This document shows positions 44,873-55,853 of a stretch of DNA of 64,000 nt, in pieces. This DNA is from Zhongshania aliphaticivorans (GTDB taxonomy: Bacteria; Pseudomonadota; Gammaproteobacteria; Pseudomonadales; Spongiibacteraceae). The stretch covers positions 304,356 to 368,355 of the forward strand of contig NZ_CACSIK010000002.1 of assembly GCF_902705875.1 (NCBI RefSeq), read 5' to 3'. Numbering within the stretch: the first letter of the stretch is position 1; each line of letters opens with the position of its first letter. The notes below the pieces were generated by a model. The model worked only from the letters and a program-made list of their open reading frames with translations. It ran no database searches and was not told where the DNA came from. A program made the translations under genes and the position numbers.

Positions 44873-46108
44873 CTACCTGAATTTGACAGGAAGAGATTTT
44901 AGCCAGCGATGGCCAGCTCTTAGATCCCATTGAGGGGGGGCTGTTAATGTGATTTTGGCGTTACAAGCCAGTAAGGTTGCAAGAGTCTCACTTATTAATG
45001 TTCTAACGAGTTTTCTGCCAATGCAGCTATGCTCGCCTTTTCCGAAGCTCAGATATGGATTATGTTGTCTCGTAATGTCTAAGTGCTGTGGATTATCGAA
45101 AACACGTGGATCACGATTAGCTGCAGCGAGCATGAGTAAAACTCCTTGATTTGCCGGAATACAATGATCCCCTATCTTGAGTTCTGAGAGTGTGCGGCGT
45201 GCGATGAAAAGTGAGGGCGAGTCAAATCTCAGTATTTCATCAGCAGCTTTGTTCAGGTGTATGTCGGGGCTGCTTAGGCCTTGACTAAATTTAGGGTATT
45301 GCAGGTAGAGGTTTACCGCGTTGGCGATAGCGTAGTCGGCATTGCAGGCATCAGCGATCAGCAGCATACAGTTTTCAGTGAGTATTTCGATTGGAAACTG
45401 CTTGATATCCCCTTCGTTCGAAAGAAGCGTTGCTATGAAGCCATTCTTTTTTCTAGCATTAATAATTTCGGATTTACAATAATGATGAAATGCTGCAAGT
45501 TGTGCGTCTAATTCTTTGCGCGTTGTTTCATTTGGAATAATTGAAAATAAATAAAAAAACCATTCAGACCAAGATTTAATTTGGCTTATATCGGCTTCAG
45601 TTGGGTTTGAAAACCCCAAGGTCTTTAATATTACTTCTACACATACGGGTGTGGCAAAATCGCTGAGTATGTCTCCGTGGCGGTGGCATTGTAATGTGGG
45701 AAAATATTTTTGCATTGAGTTTTTAATGGCGGACTCACTGGTATGCCATTGTCCGTGAAACTGTTGGGTTAGTATTTTCCTGGGTGCCGTATGATAAGGG
45801 GCGTCCAAGTACGGCAATATTTTGTTAGCCACGTCCGCGCAGCGGTAGCGTTCTTTGTTTCGGGAGTTCACCACAGCATAAGGAGAAGGGGTGTTGCTGA
45901 GAGTGGGTTCGGCTAAACATTGCGCAACATCAGAATATGAGCTTATTATCCAGCTTCCATTAGGGCATCTGAAGGGGCCTTGCTGAATCATTTCTGCCAT
46001 GACTGGATAAGGGGTGGCAATAAAATCCTGAGCAAAAGGATCAAAATTTTCTGGTGAAAATGTCGTGGTATTTTGCGACCGTATTGAACGCCAAATTTTG
46101 TTAATCAT
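44873..46108 (-). CDS. Cytochrome P450, atypical I-helix
   Basis: A 411-residue soluble bacterial P450. The haem-binding loop is FGKGEHSCIG with Cys362, and the ExxR motif is in ADEILRFDSP. The I-helix reads LLIADACNADYA where most P450s have AG-x-(D/E)-T: both the acid and the threonine used for O2 activation are replaced (Cys and Asn). That may mean altered chemistry, such as peroxide use or a substrate hydroxyl standing in. The start is ATG 46108, overlapping the amidohydrolase stop by 8 bases; an upstream in-frame TTG lies at 46129. No ferredoxin or reductase is next to it. Confidence 0.9.
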   Translation of the reverse strand: MINKIWRSIRSQNTTTFSPENFDPFAQDFIATPYPVMAEMIQQGPFRCPNGSWIISSYSDVAQCLAEPTLSNTPSPYAVVNSRNKERYRCADVANKILPYLDAPYHTAPRKILTQQFHGQWHTSESAIKNSMQKYFPTLQCHRHGDILSDFATPVCVEVILKTLGFSNPTEADISQIKSWSEWFFYLFSIIPNETTRKELDAQLAAFHHYCKSEIINARKKNGFIATLLSNEGDIKQFPIEILTENCMLLIADACNADYAIANAVNLYLQYPKFSQGLSSPDIHLNKAADEILRFDSPSLFIARRTLSELKIGDHCIPANQGVLLMLAAANRDPRVFDNPQHLDITRQHNPYLSFGKGEHSCIGRKLVRTLISETLATLLACNAKITLTAPPQWDLRAGHRWLKSLPVKFR

Positions 46109-47222
46109 GCTGTGAGGTGATCTTGTCAATTTCGTGATTATTTTGTGCTAAATGCGCAGCTATTGATTCGCGATCCTCGGTCGTGATTTTAATGCCGGCA
46201 GCAAGTTTTGCGAGTATGTCGATATGATAATAACGGATGGCGGCGGAGAGCATAAAAACTTCATCAACAAGGTCTGCTGTTGTGCTGGGAGAGCAAATGT
46301 CGGCAATATTATCTGATGCTAACTTGATGTGGACTCCTGCCGCTAATAATTCCAACACGCGAGGGATGCTGTTGTAAGTTGGTGTGGAAATAGATCGAAT
46401 TTGCCGCATACCAATTGCCGCAGAAGGGCAGCAAATTACACCAATATTATTTTCTTTTAGACCTGCTACCATGTCATTGAATCGTATTTCATCATAAGTG
46501 CTGGGCGAAATCATATGGACTGCCCAGACCATGCTTTCTCCAGTTGTTGATATCGGTGCACCGTATTTGCTGACGGATTCTATTAACCGCTCAGTGCCAT
46601 CTTCATTTGGTTCGTTTCGTTGATCTGTGTGAATATGGATAATGCAGTTTTTGTCTTTTGCAAGTTCCAGTGTGCGTCGTAAGTGTTCGTCAAATCCAAT
46701 GTGTTGTGGGTATTCTGAGGTGTCGTCTGCTTCAGGTAGGGCTGCAATAAAGTCAGCCTGGGATGAGCCTTTGGCAAATACATCCCACATTTCAGGTTCA
46801 CTATCTCGAAATCCAAAGGGAGAGTAAGCCGCAATCCTTAGATCTATCTCTTGAGCTCGCTGTTGCTTTATTTCTTGCATCATTTGAAGTGCGCGTAAAC
46901 CAATGCCGTCGGCGGTAACGTCTACGAGGGTGTCGGCACGTCGGGTGTTACAGGCGATCATGATATCAAGAAAGCTGTTTATACGATGACAGAAATCCTT
47001 GTGTTCGTACGCTGGGCTGGCGTGAAGCTGATTTATTAAGTGATGTTTTCTATGCAATGAAATGTGTGAACTTTCTAGAATGCTATTCTGGGCTATGGTG
47101 ATATAGCGTTCGTCGATAGTGCCCGCGCGATCTAAATGAAGGTGAGCATTGTGCATACCCCCCCAGTTATCGATAGCGGTAGCGAGTTGTTGATAAAAGG
47201 GCGAGTTATTGGAGACACGCAT
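46101..47222 (-). CDS. Cytosine-deaminase-like amidohydrolase
   Basis: A 373-residue metal-dependent TIM-barrel hydrolase of the amidohydrolase superfamily, closest in pattern to cytosine deaminase: an N-terminal HNAHLHLDRAG (HxH metal ligands), IHIHTDQRNEP (third His and nearby acid) and LASDNIADICSP (metal-binding Asp). It begins within one base of the ligase stop and ends inside the P450 start. In this setting it probably hydrolyses or deaminates a pathway intermediate rather than a nucleobase, but the substrate is unknown. Confidence 0.85.
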   Translation of the reverse strand: MRVSNNSPFYQQLATAIDNWGGMHNAHLHLDRAGTIDERYITIAQNSILESSHISLHRKHHLINQLHASPAYEHKDFCHRINSFLDIMIACNTRRADTLVDVTADGIGLRALQMMQEIKQQRAQEIDLRIAAYSPFGFRDSEPEMWDVFAKGSSQADFIAALPEADDTSEYPQHIGFDEHLRRTLELAKDKNCIIHIHTDQRNEPNEDGTERLIESVSKYGAPISTTGESMVWAVHMISPSTYDEIRFNDMVAGLKENNIGVICCPSAAIGMRQIRSISTPTYNSIPRVLELLAAGVHIKLASDNIADICSPSTTADLVDEVFMLSAAIRYYHIDILAKLAAGIKITTEDRESIAAHLAQNNHEIDKITSQHD

Positions 47223-50152
47223 TATTTTTTATCCTTTGTTTTGTTGAGGAGCTTAATCTTTTCTGCCCATTGAATAAGGATTTCTGCTGGGGTGGGAAAA
47301 ACAGTGATAGGAAATATCGCAGGAGTGGCGCCTTTGTTTTTAAAGTAAAAAAGTCCTTCTTGTGCAAGATCGAACTCTAGCTGCCAACGTCTAATTTCTT
47401 TTGGGATTGAAATGTTAATATTTATGCTGACTTTGTCACCTGATAATAAGGTTTTGTGTAAAGCTGCTCGACCAGCTTTCCAGTACCTTACTTTCTCGCT
47501 ATGACGACTTCTCCATTTTGCATATAAATATATTCCGCTAATGCTTGATGATTCCCAGTGGCTCTTTCCGGTATTGTGAATGTCGATGGTAGTGGAGAAT
47601 TGGTTTCCTGGAGAAAGCCGGCGTGGTATGACCGCCGAAATTTCAGCGCAGCAATCATCATTGGTGATATCACGAGTTTGAAGAGATTTATTTTCTAAAA
47701 TACGTTTTGGTGACGTTTTATTTTTGTGTGCAAGTTGTATTTCACTTTTCATTACTTTACTGACTTTCTCAATATTGCCAGAAAGTAAAAACTTTGTGTG
47801 TGGTATGTCAAAGCAATGGCATGATACTTCGCCTTGGTAATAGCGAGGCCAAGCTACCTCAGGTGTGTGAAATTTTAGGTAAGGGCTGTTTCTGCTGTGA
47901 TTGGAAAAGAAATAACTAACCCTACCTGAATAGGGCTCAGCAATAAATTTCTCCATAAGTATTAACTGACTAATAATCTCACCTTTAGCTATAAGGCGTT
48001 TAGCTATTTCAAAAGCCAGTGTTGCGCCAGCGCAAAACCCTCCCAGTAAATAGGGGCCTGTTTTTTGAATAAGTTGGATCTCTTTTGTCAAAACGTCGGC
48101 CAGTTGCTTTAAGTGGGCATCAGTTTTATTTGGAACCTGATAGAGAGAGCGAAAGCCATAAACAGGTTGTTCACTCCCTAAATGTTTTGCAGGTAGAGAA
48201 AATTCTTCAAATGATTGGCTACCCCAAAATAAAGCTGGTTTACTGCCAAGCGTGTTGTGACCGACGAGTAATGAGTCTGAATTTCTTCTCTCTCCACGCC
48301 ATCCAGACATAAAACCCATGAAAGATTGATACATTGGCTTTGGGAAGCCATTTACGACCAGTGGGTGGGTAATTGCTGTGGAGTCGATATCTTGTGTGGA
48401 TAGGTAGGCTTCAAGAGATTCAATTGTTGGGTGGTCAAATAATGCGAGAGGAGGAATCTCATGCTCAAGTTTTTCTGATAGAAATGACATGAATGTTGCC
48501 GCTTTAAGCGAGTCGCCGCCCAGATCAAAGAAATTGTCATTAATATTAATGTGAGGGATTTCCAGAGCTTCTTGCCATAGGTTTGCTAGCAGTTTTGCTA
48601 GTGGTGTGGTCGCTTGAAGTGGTTGTTGGTTTAACGGCGCGGCGGGTGTGCTATGAATTTCTTTTAGGCGCTGTCGTTGTAACTTTCCACCGGAGGTCCG
48701 AGGTAGTTGCGTAGAAATATAAAAATGACGCGGAACTTTGAATGGCGGAAGTTGCTCGCGAAGAAGTGTGCGCAGTAATTGATGGTCTGGTGAGGGGCCT
48801 TTTTTCATTACTAGGGCGGCTGCAATATCCTCACCCAGCGTTGGGTGGGGTATTCCGAAGCAAGCTGCGTCTTCAATGCCTGGCAGTGTTAGCAGGGCCT
48901 CGTCAATTTGTCGGGATGAAATTTTTTCGCCACCACGATTAATAATATCTTTAATGCGACCGCATAAAAAAAGGTCGCCGTCCTTATCGGAGTAGCCTAG
49001 GTCGCCTGTTCGAAACCACTCTCCGATAAATTCGTCAGTCTGATTTGCTGAGTTTTCGTAACCTTTAAATACATTCTTTCCGCGAACGAGAACTTCGCCA
49101 GTTTGCATGGATTTTGCGGCGTTGCCGTGATCGTCGGTAATCATTATGTCGCTACCCGCCGACTGCCCAACTGAGCCATTTTTTTGTGATGTGAACGCTT
49201 GGCTTGCAATGACGCCTGCGGTCTCAGTCATGCCGTAGATTTCAATAACAGGTATGGAGAATAGATTTTCCAATTTCTCGCGTAGTACAGAGGGCAGTGG
49301 TGAAGAAACTGAGCGACAAAATCGTAGATGGTGTTCGGGCGGGGAGTTTAGCTGGCTACAGACATCATGGATCATGGTGGGAACAGCTTGCCACCAAGTA
49401 GGCAAAAAGGTGTTTAAGCTATTAATAAAACCTGCGCTGCTCATGTTGTTGCCTAGATAGACATTGCCGCCTTGAGAGAGAGGGGCAAGTAACATGTCGA
49501 GGAGCCCGCCAATGTGAAATAACGGTAAATTATTGTAGCAGCGATCGTCTTGGGTAAGTTTGAGGCTTTTGCATAGATAATCTACGGATGCTACTAGTTG
49601 AGTCTCGCACAAGGGGACTGCTTTGGGCTGAGAGCTTGAACCTGAGGTGTGGAGAAGTAAGGTGGCCTGTTTTGTATTATCGCCACAATAAGGTTCAGGT
49701 TTGTTACGGGGTTGGCACTTCAGCTGAATGTCAGAAAGTCCTTGAGTGCTTTCTACAATATTAATTTGTGGAATATTAAGCTGCTTGGCAATGCCGATGA
49801 CATGAGGGAGTAGCTCATTTTGAGTCACTACGGCGCTCAAGGATAAACTGGATAAAATTGAGTTAAGTTCGGATGATGTTAATTCAGGGTTTAGTGGGAC
49901 GCAGCAATAATGTTGCATTATGCCTAGGCAGGTCAGCGCGTTTTCAGGCCCTTGCGGTAAAATAACAGCAATACGGTCCCCTGGCTGATAGCCAGATGAA
50001 GTTAGTGACTGCTGTATGCCGGTTAATATTTCACGTAATTCCGCGAAATTGATTGTCGGCTTATTATCGCTTGTTATTGCTGGATTTGTTGGGTACTTAT
50101 CAAATGCATCCTGCAATATGGCGTTCAGAGCTCCTTGCACTTGCGTATCCAC
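47222..50152 (-). CDS. Adenylation-carrier-thioesterase protein with C-terminal beta-sandwich domain
   Basis: A 976-residue assembly-line protein. Domain 1 (1-500) is an acyl-/aminoacyl-adenylate ligase with LLHTSGSSSQPK (166-177), YGMTETAG (306-313), RTGDLG (381-386) and catalytic Lys490 in TSGGKLQR. Domain 2 (515-587) is a carrier with phosphopantetheine site Ser548 in LGGDSLK. Domain 3 (635-800) is an alpha/beta thioesterase whose GxSxG reads GFCAG, so the nucleophile is Cys707. Domain 4 (about 835-955) is an unexpected Ig-like/CARDB-type sheet: IDIHNTGKSHW and WQLEFDLAQEGLFYF. The GTG start has a weak ribosome site. It loads, holds and releases one acid; no condensation domain is present, so the product is probably small or dimeric. 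Confidence 0.88.
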   Translation of the reverse strand: MDTQVQGALNAILQDAFDKYPTNPAITSDNKPTINFAELREILTGIQQSLTSSGYQPGDRIAVILPQGPENALTCLGIMQHYCCVPLNPELTSSELNSILSSLSLSAVVTQNELLPHVIGIAKQLNIPQINIVESTQGLSDIQLKCQPRNKPEPYCGDNTKQATLLLHTSGSSSQPKAVPLCETQLVASVDYLCKSLKLTQDDRCYNNLPLFHIGGLLDMLLAPLSQGGNVYLGNNMSSAGFINSLNTFLPTWWQAVPTMIHDVCSQLNSPPEHHLRFCRSVSSPLPSVLREKLENLFSIPVIEIYGMTETAGVIASQAFTSQKNGSVGQSAGSDIMITDDHGNAAKSMQTGEVLVRGKNVFKGYENSANQTDEFIGEWFRTGDLGYSDKDGDLFLCGRIKDIINRGGEKISSRQIDEALLTLPGIEDAACFGIPHPTLGEDIAAALVMKKGPSPDHQLLRTLLREQLPPFKVPRHFYISTQLPRTSGGKLQRQRLKEIHSTPAAPLNQQPLQATTPLAKLLANLWQEALEIPHININDNFFDLGGDSLKAATFMSFLSEKLEHEIPPLALFDHPTIESLEAYLSTQDIDSTAITHPLVVNGFPKPMYQSFMGFMSGWRGERRNSDSLLVGHNTLGSKPALFWGSQSFEEFSLPAKHLGSEQPVYGFRSLYQVPNKTDAHLKQLADVLTKEIQLIQKTGPYLLGGFCAGATLAFEIAKRLIAKGEIISQLILMEKFIAEPYSGRVSYFFSNHSRNSPYLKFHTPEVAWPRYYQGEVSCHCFDIPHTKFLLSGNIEKVSKVMKSEIQLAHKNKTSPKRILENKSLQTRDITNDDCCAEISAVIPRRLSPGNQFSTTIDIHNTGKSHWESSSISGIYLYAKWRSRHSEKVRYWKAGRAALHKTLLSGDKVSININISIPKEIRRWQLEFDLAQEGLFYFKNKGATPAIFPITVFPTPAEILIQWAEKIKLLNKTKDKK

Positions 50153-50339
50153 TTTTTCTGATGCGGTCGTTCATTTAGGTACTTTTAAGAATGCTTCCCT
50201 TTAATCTTAGAAAGTGTATCAAATAGCGGGTGGTGAGTGTAACCACAGGGCGACGAAGTTAAGTGGGGCGTGTGTATTGATTGACGCTTAAGGAAAATCG
50301 GCGACGGTAATCGCCGAGAGGAAGAGTCTAGCTAGGGCT

Positions 50340-52841
<2,502 letters not shown>

Positions 52842-55010
52842 ATGAAAGGAATTAAAATTAGCACATTGCCTAAATTGGCTAGTCGTAGTGTGGCGGTAAT
52901 TTTGGGCTTTGGTATTGCGGCAGCGCAAGCTGCACCTATGAGCCTGTCTGACTATGTGGCCGACGCGATTAGTGCCAATCCATTAGTGTTAGAACAGGTA
53001 CATATTTTTCGTCAGGCTCAACAAGATCAGGCCATTGCCAGAAGTGGTTGGCGCCCTAGCGTGGACTTACTGGCAACGGCAGGCCGCTACGAGGGTGAGT
53101 CGCCAACGGTCGTAGGGTCTCAAGGGCAGCAAAAGACAGATTATGACAGCGCCCAAGCTGAGCTATCTATAACCCAAAATATTTTTAATGGTTTTGATAC
53201 CCGCAATGGTACTAAACAGGCAGATGCTGGGGCCGTAGCAGCTTTGTTTAATCTTTATGATACCGCTGATAATGTCGCCTTAGATGCTGTTCAAGCTTAT
53301 ATCGAAGTTTTAAAGCAGCATCGCTTGTTAGTTCTTGCGCAAGAAAACCTCCGTTCGCATGAAGAAACTTTAGTTAAGATTACTAAGCGTAGCCAATCTG
53401 GTGCGGGGCGGCGATCGCAGCTTGAGCAGACCGAGGGGCGGGTGGCGCAAGCCAGAGCTGGATTGTTGGCGCAGCGGAACAACTTAGAAGATGCGTTGAC
53501 CGAGGCTCATCAATTACTTGGTCGCTATGTGGTGCCAGAGGAATTTTCTGAGCCGGCTATGCCCGAGCGTTTGAGTGAAAACTTAGATGCCTTGACGGAT
53601 GCGGCGTTAATTCAACACCCAGCCTTAAAGGTGGCCAAATCAAATATCGAAGAGTCGATATTTGACCAAAAGCGCAGCAATAGTAAATATTATCCTAAGC
53701 TGGATCTGACCTTGGCTCAGGAGGTTGGGCAAGACTTAAACGGTATTCCCGGTGATACTGAGGAATCAAGCGTTGTGCTAACGCTAACCTACAATTTTTA
53801 TAATGGCGGTGCCGACCGCGCAGAAAAGTATCAGAAGATCAGTAAGGTTCATGAGCATCAACAGTATTTTGGGCGGGTACGCCGGCAGATTATTAATGCA
53901 CTACGTTTAGCGTGGATGGGCGATAAATACCTGCATGATCAGCTTAAATATCTGCAACAGCATGTTATTCAGTCACAGAAAACCATGGTGTCTTACCAAG
54001 AAGAGTTCTTTATTGGTCAGCGTGATTTAATTGATTTACTTGATGCTAAAAATGAGCTGATAGCCGCTCAGAATAGTTATGCAACTGCTTATTTTGATGC
54101 ACTAACGGCGCGTTACCGTATTCTTGAAGGTAGCGGTAGATTGTTTCAAGGGCTTGGCCTCAACCCGGTTATTGAAGATGACAATCTAGTGGTGGCAAAG
54201 GTTCATGCTAAAGGCAAAGATAAAATGCCCTTAGATTGGGATAGGGATCAGGATGAGGAGTTAGACAGGCAAGATCACTGCGATAATACCCTAAGTCTCG
54301 TTAGGGTTGACCAGCGTGGGTGTGAAATAAAGGCGCCAATAGCCGCTCCTGAGCCCGCAGTGGCGAGTGCGATCGATGTGGGGCTAAAGGCGGTTGATGA
54401 CCGTTTAATTTTAGATGAAGGCGGTGTTGTTGAAATAAGTCATGCGAGCTTACTTGGTAACGATGTTGCTGGAAAAGATCGTACATTGCTATTTAAAGCC
54501 TATACTCAACCAAGAGTCGGCAGCTTAGCTTATAACTCCGATGATAATTTAATTTATAGGGCGGCTGAAGGCTTTGAGGGCATTGATACCTTTACTTATG
54601 TTGCAAGTGACGGAGAGGTAACAGATACAGCAACCGTTACTATTTCTGTGCGTTCTGGCCAGGCTATCGATTTCACTAAAGCCTACTATGTAAATTACTT
54701 GTTTGACCAAAGCGTCTTAACTCCGGAATCTAGCGGTGTGGTTGGCCGAATTATTACTGCGCTTAAGAAGCAACCCACTACTAAAGTAACAATCAGCACC
54801 TATACTGACAGTCTAGGCTCCGATGCTTATAACTTTAAATTATCGTTGCGCCGCGCTACTGCAACACGTTCTATGCTAGTTAATGCGGGTATTTCAGCCT
54901 CACGAATACAAATTTATGCGGGCGGCGAAAGTAACCCACTGGCCGATAACGCGACAAAAAGTGGTCAGGCAATTAATCGCCGTGGAGAGTTTACATTCCA
55001 AACTCGCTGA
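52842..55010 (+). CDS. TolC-type outer-membrane channel fused to Ca-binding, Ig-like and OmpA domains (LapE-like)
   Basis: A 722-residue exported protein. After a signal peptide (ending AAAQA-AP), residues 30-430 form a TolC/LapE channel with the repeated helical hairpins of that family (QAYIEVLKQHRLLVLAQENL; NELIAAQNSYATAYFDALTA). Then comes a thrombospondin-3-like acidic stretch (DWDRDQDEELDRQD, about 465-480), one cadherin/tandem-95-like domain (LLGNDVAG; FEGIDTFTYVASDGEVTD, about 505-600) and an OmpA peptidoglycan-binding domain (YLFDQSVLTP; ISTYTDSLGSDAYNFKLSLRRA, to the end). It should export the adhesin while anchoring the channel to the cell wall. The start is ATG 52842. lapG follows after 150 bases. 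Confidence 0.9.
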   Translation: MKGIKISTLPKLASRSVAVILGFGIAAAQAAPMSLSDYVADAISANPLVLEQVHIFRQAQQDQAIARSGWRPSVDLLATAGRYEGESPTVVGSQGQQKTDYDSAQAELSITQNIFNGFDTRNGTKQADAGAVAALFNLYDTADNVALDAVQAYIEVLKQHRLLVLAQENLRSHEETLVKITKRSQSGAGRRSQLEQTEGRVAQARAGLLAQRNNLEDALTEAHQLLGRYVVPEEFSEPAMPERLSENLDALTDAALIQHPALKVAKSNIEESIFDQKRSNSKYYPKLDLTLAQEVGQDLNGIPGDTEESSVVLTLTYNFYNGGADRAEKYQKISKVHEHQQYFGRVRRQIINALRLAWMGDKYLHDQLKYLQQHVIQSQKTMVSYQEEFFIGQRDLIDLLDAKNELIAAQNSYATAYFDALTARYRILEGSGRLFQGLGLNPVIEDDNLVVAKVHAKGKDKMPLDWDRDQDEELDRQDHCDNTLSLVRVDQRGCEIKAPIAAPEPAVASAIDVGLKAVDDRLILDEGGVVEISHASLLGNDVAGKDRTLLFKAYTQPRVGSLAYNSDDNLIYRAAEGFEGIDTFTYVASDGEVTDTATVTISVRSGQAIDFTKAYYVNYLFDQSVLTPESSGVVGRIITALKKQPTTKVTISTYTDSLGSDAYNFKLSLRRATATRSMLVNAGISASRIQIYAGGESNPLADNATKSGQAINRRGEFTFQTR

Positions 55011-55160
55011 GCGTGGAATGAATAAGCCAGAGTGAGAATTGGCGAGGGGCCACAGGTGCCGCCTTGCCATTCTACAAGGAGGGATGTTGTACGCTTTATT
55101 TTGCACCTTACAGCATAACTTCTGCGCAAAATTGCTCTGCGTTTACCTCGGTGTAGATTG

Positions 55161-55853
55161 GTGAGTGCTGCTTGGGTCGATATTGGCCGGCGCCGATCTC
55201 CATTGCCTGTCTTTGCTTACGGTCTTGTTTCATTGCTTTTGTTGGCGGTACCGGTTTTCTCGCAGTCAATGGTGGGTGAAAGCCAGCTTTTAAGGCTGCA
55301 ACAGGATTATGGTGATGAGGCTAGGCGGCGTGGCGTTGAGCTAAAGCAGTTGTTGGCTTCTTTAGCAGATGCCACCGATCAGCAAAAATTATTTGAAATA
55401 AATCAATTTTTTAATCAGTTTGCCTACGTTGATGACGCTACTTTGTGGCGTGAAGCCGATTACTGGTCTACACCAGAAGAATTTATTGGCATGCGTCAGG
55501 GAGACTGTGAAGATTTTGTTATTGCAAAATATTTTGCTTTGCGTGAGGTGGGTATTAGTGAAAGCAAATTGTTTTTAACCTATGTTAGTGCTGTTAAGTT
55601 GAATGTCGCCCATATGGTGCTGACCTACTTTGAAACCCCCAATAGTATTCCGCTCGTTTTAGATAATTACGATGCTCGTATTTTACCCGCTAACCAACGC
55701 AGTGATCTGCTGCCCGTCTATAGTTTTAATGCTCGATCGTTTTTTTTGACTGATTTGACAGCCGGCCTGGGACGACAGTTGCCGGCCGACCAGATTAAAA
55801 ACAGCAAGTGGACTGAGCTATTAACGAATTTGCGAGAGAGTCCTGTTCAATGA
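55161..55853 (+). CDS. lapG: LapG, periplasmic cysteine protease that releases the adhesin
   Basis: A 230-residue bacterial transglutaminase-like cysteine protease with an N-terminal hydrophobic signal (about 15-35). The triad is visible: Cys116 in QGDCEDFVIAKYFALRE, His151 in VAHMVLTYF and Asp168 in LVLDNYD. In Pseudomonas LapG cuts the adhesin at a TAAG site when c-di-GMP is low; a TAAG is present in the adhesin at the end of this window. Start GTG 55161 (or TTG 55158) with poor ribosome site. It overlaps lapD by four bases (ATGA). Confidence 0.92.
   Translation: MSAAWVDIGRRRSPLPVFAYGLVSLLLLAVPVFSQSMVGESQLLRLQQDYGDEARRRGVELKQLLASLADATDQQKLFEINQFFNQFAYVDDATLWREADYWSTPEEFIGMRQGDCEDFVIAKYFALREVGISESKLFLTYVSAVKLNVAHMVLTYFETPNSIPLVLDNYDARILPANQRSDLLPVYSFNARSFFLTDLTAGLGRQLPADQIKNSKWTELLTNLRESPVQ

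Noticed and set aside
55011..55157. Terminator between the TolC-OmpA gene and lapG
   Set aside because: A loose inverted match (GAATTGGCGAGG with CCTTGCCATTC) has mismatches and no T-run.
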